NCBI GenBank assembly: GCA_021108415.1 | Contig: JAIOQX010000003.1 | Span: 1 to 64,000 of the forward strand | Length of the DNA: 64,000 bases | From: Acholeplasmataceae bacterium | Lineage (GTDB): Bacteria > Bacillota_I > Bacilli_A > Acholeplasmatales > Acholeplasmataceae | Direction: 5' to 3' | In this document: piece by piece, positions 1-8,735 of the stretch | Layout of the letters: the number at the start of each line of letters is the position of its first letter | Position numbering within the stretch: the first letter of the stretch is position 1 | Notes under the pieces: generated by a model | Databases searched by the model: none | Told to the model about the DNA's origin: nothing | The model's input: the letters and a program-made list of their open reading frames with translations, nothing else | Translations under genes and position numbers: made by a program

Positions 1-129
1 GACTGCTTGTCCATGAAGATTAAATATTCTTCATTTCATTACAGCTCCTTTTTTTCTGAAAAAAATAGTTAAATTATGTGATTTTTGATACAAATAATCA
101 AATATGAAATAAGTATGAATAAAAACAAT

Positions 130-144
130 ATGCAAACGGTACCA
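130..144. promoter_or_regulatory. cre-type (LacI/CcpA family) operator
   Basis: The bases from 130 match WTGNAANCGNWNNCA at every constrained position (ATGCAAACGGTACCA). This is the catabolite-responsive-element consensus of CcpA and related LacI-family regulators. It lies just upstream of the promoter of the glycogen phosphorylase operon. A second, equally good site is at 10576-10589. The likely binder is the LacI-family protein encoded at 7761-8732 or a CcpA elsewhere in the genome; the sequence cannot tell which. Confidence 0.7.
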
Positions 145-147
145 AGG

Positions 148-176
148 CTTCAAAAATAGTTATTTTGTGGTAAAAT
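148..176 (+). promoter_or_regulatory. Probable promoter of the glycogen phosphorylase operon
   Basis: A -10-like TAAAAT (171-176) follows a weak -35-like CTTCAA (148-153) with 17 nt between them. The cre-type operator abuts the upstream edge. The -35 is poor, so the promoter may depend on an activator or on the operator protein. Bases 1-130 hold no gene; an inverted repeat ATGAAGA/TCTTCAT lies at 13-34. Confidence 0.45.
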
Positions 177-211
177 ATAATAGATAAACTATGTAAGGAG
201 ACATACATGAT

Positions 212-2596
212 ATGAATACAATATTTCGAGATAAAGATAGTTTTAAAAAGGCTTACCAAGAGAGATTAAACGCATTATTTCAAGTTGAAATTAAAGACTC
301 GACAGTCTTTCAAAGATATAGTGTTTTAGCACATTTACTTGATGAATCATTAAAAGAAAAATTCGAGGAAACAAATGCTTTTGTTAAGGATAATAATCTT
401 AAGAAAACAATTTATTTTTCTATGGAATTTTTAATGGGACGATTGATTACTAATAATTTACAAAACAGTGGATATTACGACATCGTTAAAACAGCATTTA
501 AAGATTTAAATATCGATTTAAATGAAGTTGAACACGCAGAAGAAGATGCTGGTTTAGGAAATGGTGGTCTTGGTAGACTTGCTGCATGTTTTCTAGATTC
601 ATCTGCATCACTTGGTCTTCCATTATATGGAAACTCATTGCGTTATAAAGAAGGATTCTTTGTTCAAGAGATAAAAAATCATAAACAAGTTGAACACCCA
701 GATCCATGGTTAGATAAAGAATTTATTTGGGAAGAAAAAGATGAAGCTAATGCGATAGATATTCCATTATTTGGATATGTAGAGCATACAAAATTAATTA
801 ATCCAATGTGGATAAAAGCAGTTCCTTACAATGTTAAAATTGTAGGAGATAAAAATGGGGTTGTTACTTCTCTAAGATTATGGTCAACAGAGGTATCATC
901 ACGACAAGCCCATCAAGGAAATCATTATTTAAAATTAGTTCATGGTGTTGATCGTCAACTTTATCCTGATGATTCAACAGAAGATGGAAAGACTTTAAGG
1001 CTGTTGCAATCTTATGTATTTAGTGCAGCGGGTGTTAAACAAGCCATTAAAGAGCATAAAGATTTAAATAGAAATCCTAGAGATTTCCACAAGTATTATA
1101 CATTCCAAATCAATGATACACATCCAACACTTGTGATTCCAGAGATGATGCGTATTTTAATGGATGAAGAAAAGATAGGATACGATGAAGCATGGTCAAT
1201 AACAACGCAAACATGTGCATTTACAAATCATACGATTTTATCTGAAGCATTAGAAAAATGGAATATCGGTATATTTAGAAATTTACTTCCAAGAATATAT
1301 GAAATTGTTCAAGAGATGAATCGCAGATTCAAACATATTTTAGAATCTGATGGTAGATTTAATAGAGAACAAGTTTATTTAATGGGTCTTATTGGCCAAA
1401 ACCATGTACGTATGGCTCATATTTGTATTTATGGCTCATTTAGTGTTAATGGGGTTGCGGCACTTCACACGGATATTTTAAAAAATGAAGAAATGAAAGA
1501 TTTCTTTACGCTATATCCAAACAAGTTCAATAATAAAACAAATGGGATTACCCATCGTCGTTGGTTGATTCATACCAATGAAGAGTTAACAAAAATCTTA
1601 GATGATACCATTGGTGATGTTTGGAGAGATGATTTAACCAAATTAGAATTACTTGATGCATATAAAAATGATTCAAAAACACAAAACTTAATTGATCAAA
1701 TGAAAACTGCTAAGAAACAAGCACTAGCAGATCATATTTTTGCACAACAAGGCATTAAATTAGATGTTAGATCTATTTTTGATATCCAAGTTAAACGTCT
1801 TCATGAATATAAACGTCAATTAATGAATATTCTACATATTATTTATGTGTATCAAAGATTAAAATCTGATCCAATCTTTAAAGAAAACTATTATCCACAT
1901 TCATTTATATTTGGTGCTAAAGCAGCTCCAAGTTATCATATGGCTAAACAAGTCATTGAATTAATCGATACAGTAGCTGATGTGATTAATAAGGATGAAT
2001 CTACAAATGCACTTTTAAAAGTTGTGTTTGTCAGAAATTACAATGTGACTTATGCAGAATATATTATGCCAGCAGCTGATCTATCAGAGCAGATTTCTAC
2101 TGCAACTAAAGAAGCAAGTGGAACAGGTAATATGAAGTTTATGATGAACGGTGCTTTAACCATTGGTACAATGGATGGAGCAAACGTTGAAATCGTAAGA
2201 GAAGCTGGATTAGATAATAATATCATCTTTGGTTTAACTGCACCTGAAGTATCTGAATTATACGCAAAAAATGGATATAAACCAAGAGAAATATATGAAA
2301 AAGACCAAAGATTAAAAGATATCTTTAACTACATTAGAACACTACATAAAAATCCAGGACATTTTGATTACATTTTAAATAACTTACTAAATAGTGATCA
2401 CTTCTTAATTTTTAAAGATTTTGATGGTTATGTTAAAGCACATGAAATCGCAAATGAATACTATAAAGATAGAAGTGGTTGGCTACATAAATCAATTATG
2501 AATATCGCACATTCTGGATTCTTTACTTCAGATCGCACGATTGAAAACTATAACAATGATATTTGGCATTTAGATAAAATAGAATTAAATAAATAA
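212..2596 (+). CDS. glgP: Glycogen/maltodextrin phosphorylase
   Basis: GT35 phosphorylase that releases glucose-1-phosphate from the non-reducing ends of alpha-1,4-glucans using phosphate and pyridoxal phosphate. The 794 residues are full length for the family. The PLP-lysine motif EASGTGNMKFMMNGALTIGT is intact, with the Schiff-base lysine at residue 642. AAGGAG lies about a dozen bases before the ATG; an ATG five bases upstream is out of frame. It is the first gene of an operon with a GH13 enzyme, pullulanase and branching enzyme, so it probably degrades the same polymer. Whether it prefers glycogen or maltodextrin cannot be read from sequence. Confidence 0.95.
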   Translation: MNTIFRDKDSFKKAYQERLNALFQVEIKDSTVFQRYSVLAHLLDESLKEKFEETNAFVKDNNLKKTIYFSMEFLMGRLITNNLQNSGYYDIVKTAFKDLNIDLNEVEHAEEDAGLGNGGLGRLAACFLDSSASLGLPLYGNSLRYKEGFFVQEIKNHKQVEHPDPWLDKEFIWEEKDEANAIDIPLFGYVEHTKLINPMWIKAVPYNVKIVGDKNGVVTSLRLWSTEVSSRQAHQGNHYLKLVHGVDRQLYPDDSTEDGKTLRLLQSYVFSAAGVKQAIKEHKDLNRNPRDFHKYYTFQINDTHPTLVIPEMMRILMDEEKIGYDEAWSITTQTCAFTNHTILSEALEKWNIGIFRNLLPRIYEIVQEMNRRFKHILESDGRFNREQVYLMGLIGQNHVRMAHICIYGSFSVNGVAALHTDILKNEEMKDFFTLYPNKFNNKTNGITHRRWLIHTNEELTKILDDTIGDVWRDDLTKLELLDAYKNDSKTQNLIDQMKTAKKQALADHIFAQQGIKLDVRSIFDIQVKRLHEYKRQLMNILHIIYVYQRLKSDPIFKENYYPHSFIFGAKAAPSYHMAKQVIELIDTVADVINKDESTNALLKVVFVRNYNVTYAEYIMPAADLSEQISTATKEASGTGNMKFMMNGALTIGTMDGANVEIVREAGLDNNIIFGLTAPEVSELYAKNGYKPREIYEKDQRLKDIFNYIRTLHKNPGHFDYILNNLLNSDHFLIFKDFDGYVKAHEIANEYYKDRSGWLHKSIMNIAHSGFFTSDRTIENYNNDIWHLDKIELNK

Positions 2597-2612
2597 AAAA
2601 GGACTGATAAAT

Positions 2613-3908
2613 ATGGCTAAGCAAACAAATATAGACATGCGAGGGTTAACAATTTATCAAGTGTTTCCTAGACAACACTCTCAAAAACAAAATTTTGAAG
2701 GTGTTAGAGATGATCTAGATAGAATTGCAAATATGGGAGTAGATATTATATATTTACTTCCTTTTCATCCTATCGGTAAAGTAGAAAGAAAAGGATTAAA
2801 AGGAAGCCCTTATTCGATTGTTGATTTCTATAAAATTGATGAAGATTTAGGAACACTTAAAGATTTAAAGACATTAATTAAAAAAGCACATGATAAAGGC
2901 ATGAAAGTAATGATGGATATTGTTTTCAATCATACATCAAAAGATTCTGTTTTGACAGTAGAGCATCCAGATTGGTTTTACAGAAAACCAGATGGAAGTC
3001 TAGCAAATAGAGTTGGTGATTGGAGTGATATCACTGATCTAAACTATGAACTACCTGAAGTAGCTTCATATTTTACTGACGTCTTAATTTATTGGGCTCA
3101 AATAGTTGATGGATTTAGATGTGATGTTGCACCTTTATTACCTATTGATTTTTGGGTCAATGCAAGAGTTGCTGTAGAGAAAGTTAATCCAAATATGATT
3201 TGGTTAACAGAATCTGTTCATCCTGAATTTATTAAATATATTAGAGACCTAGGTTACGATTGTTCATCAGATGGCCAAATGTATGAGGCCTTTGATATGG
3301 CTTATGAATATGATATATTTGATTTTATGGATGCATATTTACTTAAAGATTCTAAAAATTTAAGTAGATGGTTAAAAGAAATATATCGACAAGAAATGAT
3401 TTATCCTAAAAATTACATTAAAATAAGAGGGTTTGAAAATCACGATCAAAAACGCATCAGAGAAAAAGTAAGGGATCATGATCATTTTATCAATATGATT
3501 ACCATGATGTTCTTCTTAAAGGGAACTGCATTTATATATGCAGGTGTTGAACATGAGATTGATCATCTTCCAAATCTATTTGAAGATGATTTAATTGTAT
3601 GGAATGAGAAAAAATCATTAGAAAGTTATTTAAAAAAACTGATACATATGAAAAAAGATCCAATTTTTTCACATGGATCATTTGAACTAAACGCACATGA
3701 ACAGGCTGCAGTATTTTCATATACATTTAAAGATGAGTTTGTTTTAGGTATATTTAATTTAGAAAACATAGATCAAATAGATCTACCCCTACAAGATGGT
3801 ATATATGAAGATTTTCTATCAAAAGATAGAATAGAAGTTAAACATGGTAAAATAGCATTAGGCAAGAAGCCATTGATAATAAAGACAGATAAAGGACGTA
3901 GAAGATGA
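2613..3908 (+). CDS. Short GH13 alpha-amylase-family glycosidase
   Basis: A GH13 (beta/alpha)8-barrel enzyme of 431 residues, compact for the family. The catalytic set is complete: Asp171 in DGFRCDVAPL, Glu200 in WLTESVHP and Asp278 in FENHDQKR. Region I DIVFNHTS is also present. There is no signal peptide, so it acts in the cytosol. It follows glgP after 16 bp with AAAGGA before the ATG, and overlaps the pullulanase gene by 4 bp, so translation is probably coupled. The Cys between Arg and Asp of region II is unusual. Exact specificity (alpha-amylase, maltodextrin glucosidase or transferase) is not resolved. Confidence 0.85.
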   Translation: MAKQTNIDMRGLTIYQVFPRQHSQKQNFEGVRDDLDRIANMGVDIIYLLPFHPIGKVERKGLKGSPYSIVDFYKIDEDLGTLKDLKTLIKKAHDKGMKVMMDIVFNHTSKDSVLTVEHPDWFYRKPDGSLANRVGDWSDITDLNYELPEVASYFTDVLIYWAQIVDGFRCDVAPLLPIDFWVNARVAVEKVNPNMIWLTESVHPEFIKYIRDLGYDCSSDGQMYEAFDMAYEYDIFDFMDAYLLKDSKNLSRWLKEIYRQEMIYPKNYIKIRGFENHDQKRIREKVRDHDHFINMITMMFFLKGTAFIYAGVEHEIDHLPNLFEDDLIVWNEKKSLESYLKKLIHMKKDPIFSHGSFELNAHEQAAVFSYTFKDEFVLGIFNLENIDQIDLPLQDGIYEDFLSKDRIEVKHGKIALGKKPLIIKTDKGRRR

Positions 3909-5863
3909 ATATTTTTATAGATGATTTTAGGTTAATTCGTATTGAAAGCGATCAATATATTCATTCAATTGAATTGGCTGATCATAATATAAGTTGGCTT
4001 AAAAATGAAGGTATAAATCAGTATTTTGTAACAGAGCATGATATTGATTTACAAAAATATGACAAGATCTCGATTAACCATGAGTCTTTTTTCATGCAAA
4101 TTGGATTAGTCACATTAACTGAGAGTTTTGAAAAAAGATTTAGATATGATGGTCCTCTAGGCTTTGTCTATACAAGTGAGTCAACATCGTTTTACTTGTT
4201 TTCACCAGTAGCAAAACAAGTGAATCTTGTCCTAGGTGATGACATATATGAAATGGCCTATCATGAGCCAATTTGGACAGTAAAAGTAGATGGTGACATG
4301 CATTTAAAAACATATCATTATCAAATTAGATTATCAGATTCATTTAAGGATGTAAAAGATCCATATACAGTTGGTGCATCTACAAAAGGATCACATATTG
4401 TTGATTTTAATAAAGCTATACCTTTATCAAAAACTCCAATTAAGTTAAAAAATTATGTAGATGCAGTCATTTATGAAGGACATGTAAGAGATATGTCTAT
4501 TAATTTAGATGTCAATCATAAAGGTTTATATGATGGTTTGTTAGAAGAAAGTAAAATACTAGGTAGCAACGTATTAACATATATTAAAAAATTAGGCATG
4601 ACACATTTACAATTTTTACCGATATTTGATTTTGATGATGTATTTGATGAAGATAAGAAACTCAAATATAATTGGGGATACAATCCAAGTCAATACTTTT
4701 CACTTGAAGGCTGGTTTTCTAAAAACCCAGAAGATCCATATGATCGTATCAATAGTGTAAGATCTATTGTTGAACATGCTCATCAAATGAAGCTTGGTAT
4801 AAATATGGATGTTGTTTATAATCATGTTTATCAATTTAGAACGTTTCCCTATGATGATATCGTGCCAGGATATTTCTATAGACATGATCAATCTTATAAG
4901 ATGACAGATAATTCTTATTGTGGTAATGACGTAGAAACTAGAAATTATATGGTTAGAAAATTGATTGTTGATTCACTAGCTCATCTACAAAAAACATATC
5001 AATTAGACGGATTTAGATTTGATTTAATGGGACTTTTAGATATAGATACGATGTTATTGATAGAAAAATCATTAAAAAAACAAAATCCTTATATTATGTT
5101 GTATGGTGAAGGATGGAACATGCAAACCGAAATTACTCGTAAGAAACAAGCAAATATGAGTAACCAATCACAGTTTAAAGGTTATGCTCATTTTAATGAT
5201 TTTTATAGAAATACAATGAAGGGTGAACTACACGGTGAAGGTTTAGGCTTTACAATGGGAAACCATAAATTACAAAAAGCCGCAATGGATGGTATTGTTG
5301 GATCTAAAAAAATGTTTAGCTCACCAAACCAAAGCATCAATTATGTAGAATGTCATGATAATTTAACATTTTATGACAAAATGGTTTTATCTCATGGTCT
5401 ACAATTACCAGATTTTAAAATAGCTCAAGATTTAGCAAATCATTTAATTGCAATCTCACAAGGTATCCCTTTTTATCATGCTGGACAAGAGTTTTATAGA
5501 AGTAAAAAAGGTGTTGAAAACTCATATAATCATCCAGATGAGATCAATCAAATCACTTGGAGAGTTAATGAAGATGCAGTTAAGAAATTAAAAACATTAC
5601 TTAAACTTAGAAAGAAATATAAATTATATCGTCAAACCACTTATAGTGATCAAGTAAGCATTAAAAAGCTAAATAAACTTATTGTTTATCGCTTGGAAGA
5701 TGAAAAAAATATTTTAATTCACTATGTAAAAAACTACTTTGATTTAGAAAAACTGCCTTTAGAAGAAGGAAAACTAATTTTCCCTTCTCAAAAAGCGCTA
5801 ACTGAAAATCATAGTGTATATGTAGATCAACCGGGGATTTATATCATACACATTAAAAAATAA
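3905..5863 (+). CDS. pulA: Type I pullulanase (debranching enzyme)
   Basis: Hydrolyses alpha-1,6 branch points of glycogen, pullulan or limit dextrins. The type I pullulanase signature YNWGYNP lies at residues 255-261 (consensus YNWGYDP). The GH13 catalytic residues are Asp373 (DGFRFDLMG), Glu402 (YGEGWN) and Asp485 (ECHDN). About 200 residues precede the barrel and look like N-terminal beta-sandwich domains. There is no signal peptide, so the enzyme is cytosolic and suited to stored or imported glucan. The start overlaps the previous stop by 4 bp. It supplies linear chains to the phosphorylase encoded two genes upstream. Confidence 0.93.
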   Translation: MNIFIDDFRLIRIESDQYIHSIELADHNISWLKNEGINQYFVTEHDIDLQKYDKISINHESFFMQIGLVTLTESFEKRFRYDGPLGFVYTSESTSFYLFSPVAKQVNLVLGDDIYEMAYHEPIWTVKVDGDMHLKTYHYQIRLSDSFKDVKDPYTVGASTKGSHIVDFNKAIPLSKTPIKLKNYVDAVIYEGHVRDMSINLDVNHKGLYDGLLEESKILGSNVLTYIKKLGMTHLQFLPIFDFDDVFDEDKKLKYNWGYNPSQYFSLEGWFSKNPEDPYDRINSVRSIVEHAHQMKLGINMDVVYNHVYQFRTFPYDDIVPGYFYRHDQSYKMTDNSYCGNDVETRNYMVRKLIVDSLAHLQKTYQLDGFRFDLMGLLDIDTMLLIEKSLKKQNPYIMLYGEGWNMQTEITRKKQANMSNQSQFKGYAHFNDFYRNTMKGELHGEGLGFTMGNHKLQKAAMDGIVGSKKMFSSPNQSINYVECHDNLTFYDKMVLSHGLQLPDFKIAQDLANHLIAISQGIPFYHAGQEFYRSKKGVENSYNHPDEINQITWRVNEDAVKKLKTLLKLRKKYKLYRQTTYSDQVSIKKLNKLIVYRLEDEKNILIHYVKNYFDLEKLPLEEGKLIFPSQKALTENHSVYVDQPGIYIIHIKK

Positions 5864-5879
5864 TTAAAGGGGTGTTAAG

Positions 5880-7727
5880 ATGCGACTTATTCCAGATCAT
5901 GATGTCAATATGTTTTTAAATGGATTGCATGACCATGCATTTAAAATGTTTGGTGCGCATTTGTTAAGAGATGAGAACAATGAGATTTATGCGACAGAGT
6001 ATACATTATATGCACCTAATGCTAAAGAAGTCAGATTGATTGCTGATTTTAATAATTATGAAGGTTGGAAACATGTCTTAACTAAGATTCATTATCAAGG
6101 TATTTATAGAATAGAAATACCAGGCAATCATGAATGGGCTATCTATAAATTTGAAATACATACTTTTGATCAAAAGATTTTATATAAATCAGATCCTTTC
6201 GCCTATTTCGCTGAAGTTAGACCAAATACAGGTTCTAAGGTTTATGACATTGATTTTTATCATTGGAATGACGAAAAATGGTTCTATGAAAAGAAAAAAG
6301 TATATAAACAACCATTGCTAATTTATGAGGTTCATATTGGATCTTGGATGAGAAAATTTGGTGATTTTAAACAATATAACGAGATTGTAGATGATCTGAT
6401 CAACCATGTTCTAAGTCATGGATTTACACATGTGGAATTTTTACCAGTCTACGAACATCCACTTGATGATTCATGGGGATATCAAGGCACTGGATATTTT
6501 GCAGCAACCTCAAGATATGGATCACCAAAGGATTATATGTATTTAATTGATCGATTACATCAAGCAGGTATTGGTGTGATTATGGATTGGGTATTAGGTC
6601 ACATATGTAAAGATGCACATGGATTAAGTTATCTAGACGGCACACCTTTATATGAGTTCAATGATGCAAAAAGAAGAGAAAATATCACTTGGGGAACAAA
6701 TAATCTTGATTTTTCTAAAGGAATCACAAGAAGCTTTATGTTATCTGCACTTACCTTTTGGATGGATTATTTCCATGTTGATGGGTATAGAATAGATGCA
6801 GTATCTTATTTGATATATTATTTAGGTAATAAAGATGAAGGCGTTAATCATGATGCAATTAATTTTTTAAGACAAGCATCATATCATTTATTTGGTAAAG
6901 ATGACAGATTCTTATTTATGGCAGAAGACTCAACTGATTATCCACAAGTCACACATCCTGTAGATGTTGGTGGTATTGGATTTAATTATAAATGGAACAT
7001 GGGATTTATGAATGATGTTTTAAAGTATTTTAAAGAAGATTCAATCAATAGAAAGTATCATCACGATCAAATCACATTTGGCCTAGTTTACGCCTTTAAT
7101 GAACAATTTGTCCTACCTTTTTCACATGATGAAGTTGTTCATATGAAGGGCTCTCTAGTTAATAAAATGCCTGGTGATTATTGGCAAAAGCTAGCAAATT
7201 GGAGATTGTTATTAACATTATGGATGACACACCCAGGAAAGAAATTACTATTTATGGGACAAGAATTCGCATCATTTAGTGAATGGGCATTTAAAAAAGA
7301 ACTAGACTGGCATTTACTAGATATCAAAGCGCATCAAGAGCAAAATAGATTCTTTAAAGACTTAGCTTTGGTTTATCGTCATCATGATGCATTGTTTCAA
7401 TATGATCATCATCCAAAAGGATTTAAATGGTTAGTTGCAGATGATAAAAACCAATCATTATTTGCATATGCTAGATTTTCTGATCAAGAGATCGTTATTG
7501 TGATTCTGAATATGACACCTAACGTACATAACACCTATGAAATAGGTGTACCAAGAGCAGGCAGATATCAAGAGATCTTAAATAGTGATAAGGCTATATA
7601 TCATGGCTCTGATCAATTTAACGGAACTCAACTTCATACTCATAAAGGTGATAGAAATGGGTTTAAATATTATATTAAACCAAAGATAGGCCCATTTACA
7701 GGCATCATCTTACAATATAAAAAATAA
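5880..7727 (+). CDS. glgB: 1,4-alpha-glucan branching enzyme
   Basis: Transfers segments of alpha-1,4 chains to form alpha-1,6 branches. An N-terminal CBM48-like domain (about residues 25-120) precedes the GH13 barrel. Catalytic residues are Asp306 (DGYRIDAVSYLIY), Glu349 (MAEDST) and Asp417 (FSHDEVVH); the latter context is diagnostic for GlgB. Length 615 residues is normal for the short bacterial type. AAAGGGGTG precedes the ATG. It is the last gene of the operon, before a shared terminator. A branching enzyme implies that the cell makes, not only degrades, branched glucan, yet no glgA or glgC is in the window. Confidence 0.94.
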   Translation: MRLIPDHDVNMFLNGLHDHAFKMFGAHLLRDENNEIYATEYTLYAPNAKEVRLIADFNNYEGWKHVLTKIHYQGIYRIEIPGNHEWAIYKFEIHTFDQKILYKSDPFAYFAEVRPNTGSKVYDIDFYHWNDEKWFYEKKKVYKQPLLIYEVHIGSWMRKFGDFKQYNEIVDDLINHVLSHGFTHVEFLPVYEHPLDDSWGYQGTGYFAATSRYGSPKDYMYLIDRLHQAGIGVIMDWVLGHICKDAHGLSYLDGTPLYEFNDAKRRENITWGTNNLDFSKGITRSFMLSALTFWMDYFHVDGYRIDAVSYLIYYLGNKDEGVNHDAINFLRQASYHLFGKDDRFLFMAEDSTDYPQVTHPVDVGGIGFNYKWNMGFMNDVLKYFKEDSINRKYHHDQITFGLVYAFNEQFVLPFSHDEVVHMKGSLVNKMPGDYWQKLANWRLLLTLWMTHPGKKLLFMGQEFASFSEWAFKKELDWHLLDIKAHQEQNRFFKDLALVYRHHDALFQYDHHPKGFKWLVADDKNQSLFAYARFSDQEIVIVILNMTPNVHNTYEIGVPRAGRYQEILNSDKAIYHGSDQFNGTQLHTHKGDRNGFKYYIKPKIGPFTGIILQYKK

Positions 7728-7737
7728 TATAAAAAAA

Positions 7738-7764
7738 ACAGAAAATTTTATTTTCTGTTTTTAT
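7738..7764. terminator. Bidirectional intrinsic terminator
   Basis: An 8-bp stem ACAGAAAA/TTTTCTGT with a 5-nt loop sits between the convergent glgB and LacI-family genes. A-rich flank on one side and T-rich on the other let it serve both strands. Confidence 0.8.
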
Positions 7765-8732
7765 TTTGTAGAATTTCTCTCTATGAGTCGAACATCAATG
7801 ATATCATGTAAACTATCAAGTTCGACATCTCTGATTAATCTAGTCAAATTAATAAAAGATTGTTTACCCATGAAGAAGACTGATTGATGAATGGTTGTAA
7901 TTGAAGGTGTTGACCATTTTGCATAAGGCGTATCATCATAACCAACTAAAGATACATCTTGCGGTACTTTTTTTCCTAATTTTTGCAAGATATTTAATGT
8001 TGCAATAGCTAGAGTATCACTAAATGTGAAGATGCCATCAACTTGTGGATTGCTTTTTAAGATTTGTTCTATAAGTTTAATATCAGGATTTAATAAATCA
8101 AAATCAAAAATATCGGCATACATTTTTTTACTTTTTAAAACATTTAAAAAACCTATTGTACGCTCCATGGTTGTTAATAGGAATGATGGGCCTCTAAATA
8201 CTAAAATGTTTTTAGCACCAGATTCAATCAATCGATGTGCAGCTAATCCGCCACCTTTTACGTTATCTGATGTAATAGAAGGAATATTTTCATCTAAAAT
8301 GTGGTCAACGGTAACAACCGGTATTTTTAAATCAGCTAGTTTATCCCTATTTGAAAAGTTAGATGCAATGATCAAACCTTCAATGTTATACTGTTCAAAA
8401 AAATTTAAATATTCTAATTCTCTATCAGGATCATCATGTGTATGACAGAAAATAATTTTATATCCATAAGCTGCAGCTTGAGATTCTATACCTTCTAGGA
8501 GTTCACCATAAAAACTAGGGCCAATATGTGGAACAATCACACCAATAATCTTAGAAGATCTTGAAGTCAGTGATCTTGCAAGTTGGTTTGGAATAAATCC
8601 GAGCTCTTTGATCGTATTTTCAACAATGATGCGTGTTGCATCATGGACGTATCCTTTTTTATTTATAACTCTAGATACTGTTGATACACTAACATTTGCT
8701 TTTTTTGCTACATCTCTAATGGTAGATTTCAT
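7761..8732 (-). CDS. LacI-family transcriptional regulator
   Basis: DNA-binding repressor of 323 residues. The N-terminal LacI helix-turn-helix is clear (TIRDVAKKANVSVSTVSRVI, about residues 3-22), followed by the hinge region and a periplasmic-binding-protein-like sensor domain (about 60-320). AAAGGAAGG precedes the ATG, and it follows the neopullulanase-type gene by only 3 bp, so both are one transcript. Position inside the glucan cluster and the two cre-type sites upstream of both glucan operons make it the likely local regulator (MalR-like), probably responding to a maltodextrin or glucose derivative. It could instead be the global CcpA, but its placement argues for a pathway-specific role. 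Confidence 0.88.
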   Translation of the reverse strand: MKSTIRDVAKKANVSVSTVSRVINKKGYVHDATRIIVENTIKELGFIPNQLARSLTSRSSKIIGVIVPHIGPSFYGELLEGIESQAAAYGYKIIFCHTHDDPDRELEYLNFFEQYNIEGLIIASNFSNRDKLADLKIPVVTVDHILDENIPSITSDNVKGGGLAAHRLIESGAKNILVFRGPSFLLTTMERTIGFLNVLKSKKMYADIFDFDLLNPDIKLIEQILKSNPQVDGIFTFSDTLAIATLNILQKLGKKVPQDVSLVGYDDTPYAKWSTPSITTIHQSVFFMGKQSFINLTRLIRDVELDSLHDIIDVRLIERNSTK

Positions 8733-8735
8733 AGA

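Noticed and set aside
1-60. Start of a leftward gene at the left edge (AAGGAG-like complement near 45-52)
   Set aside because: The possible start codons are followed by stops within a few codons, so no gene can be supported from the visible bases.
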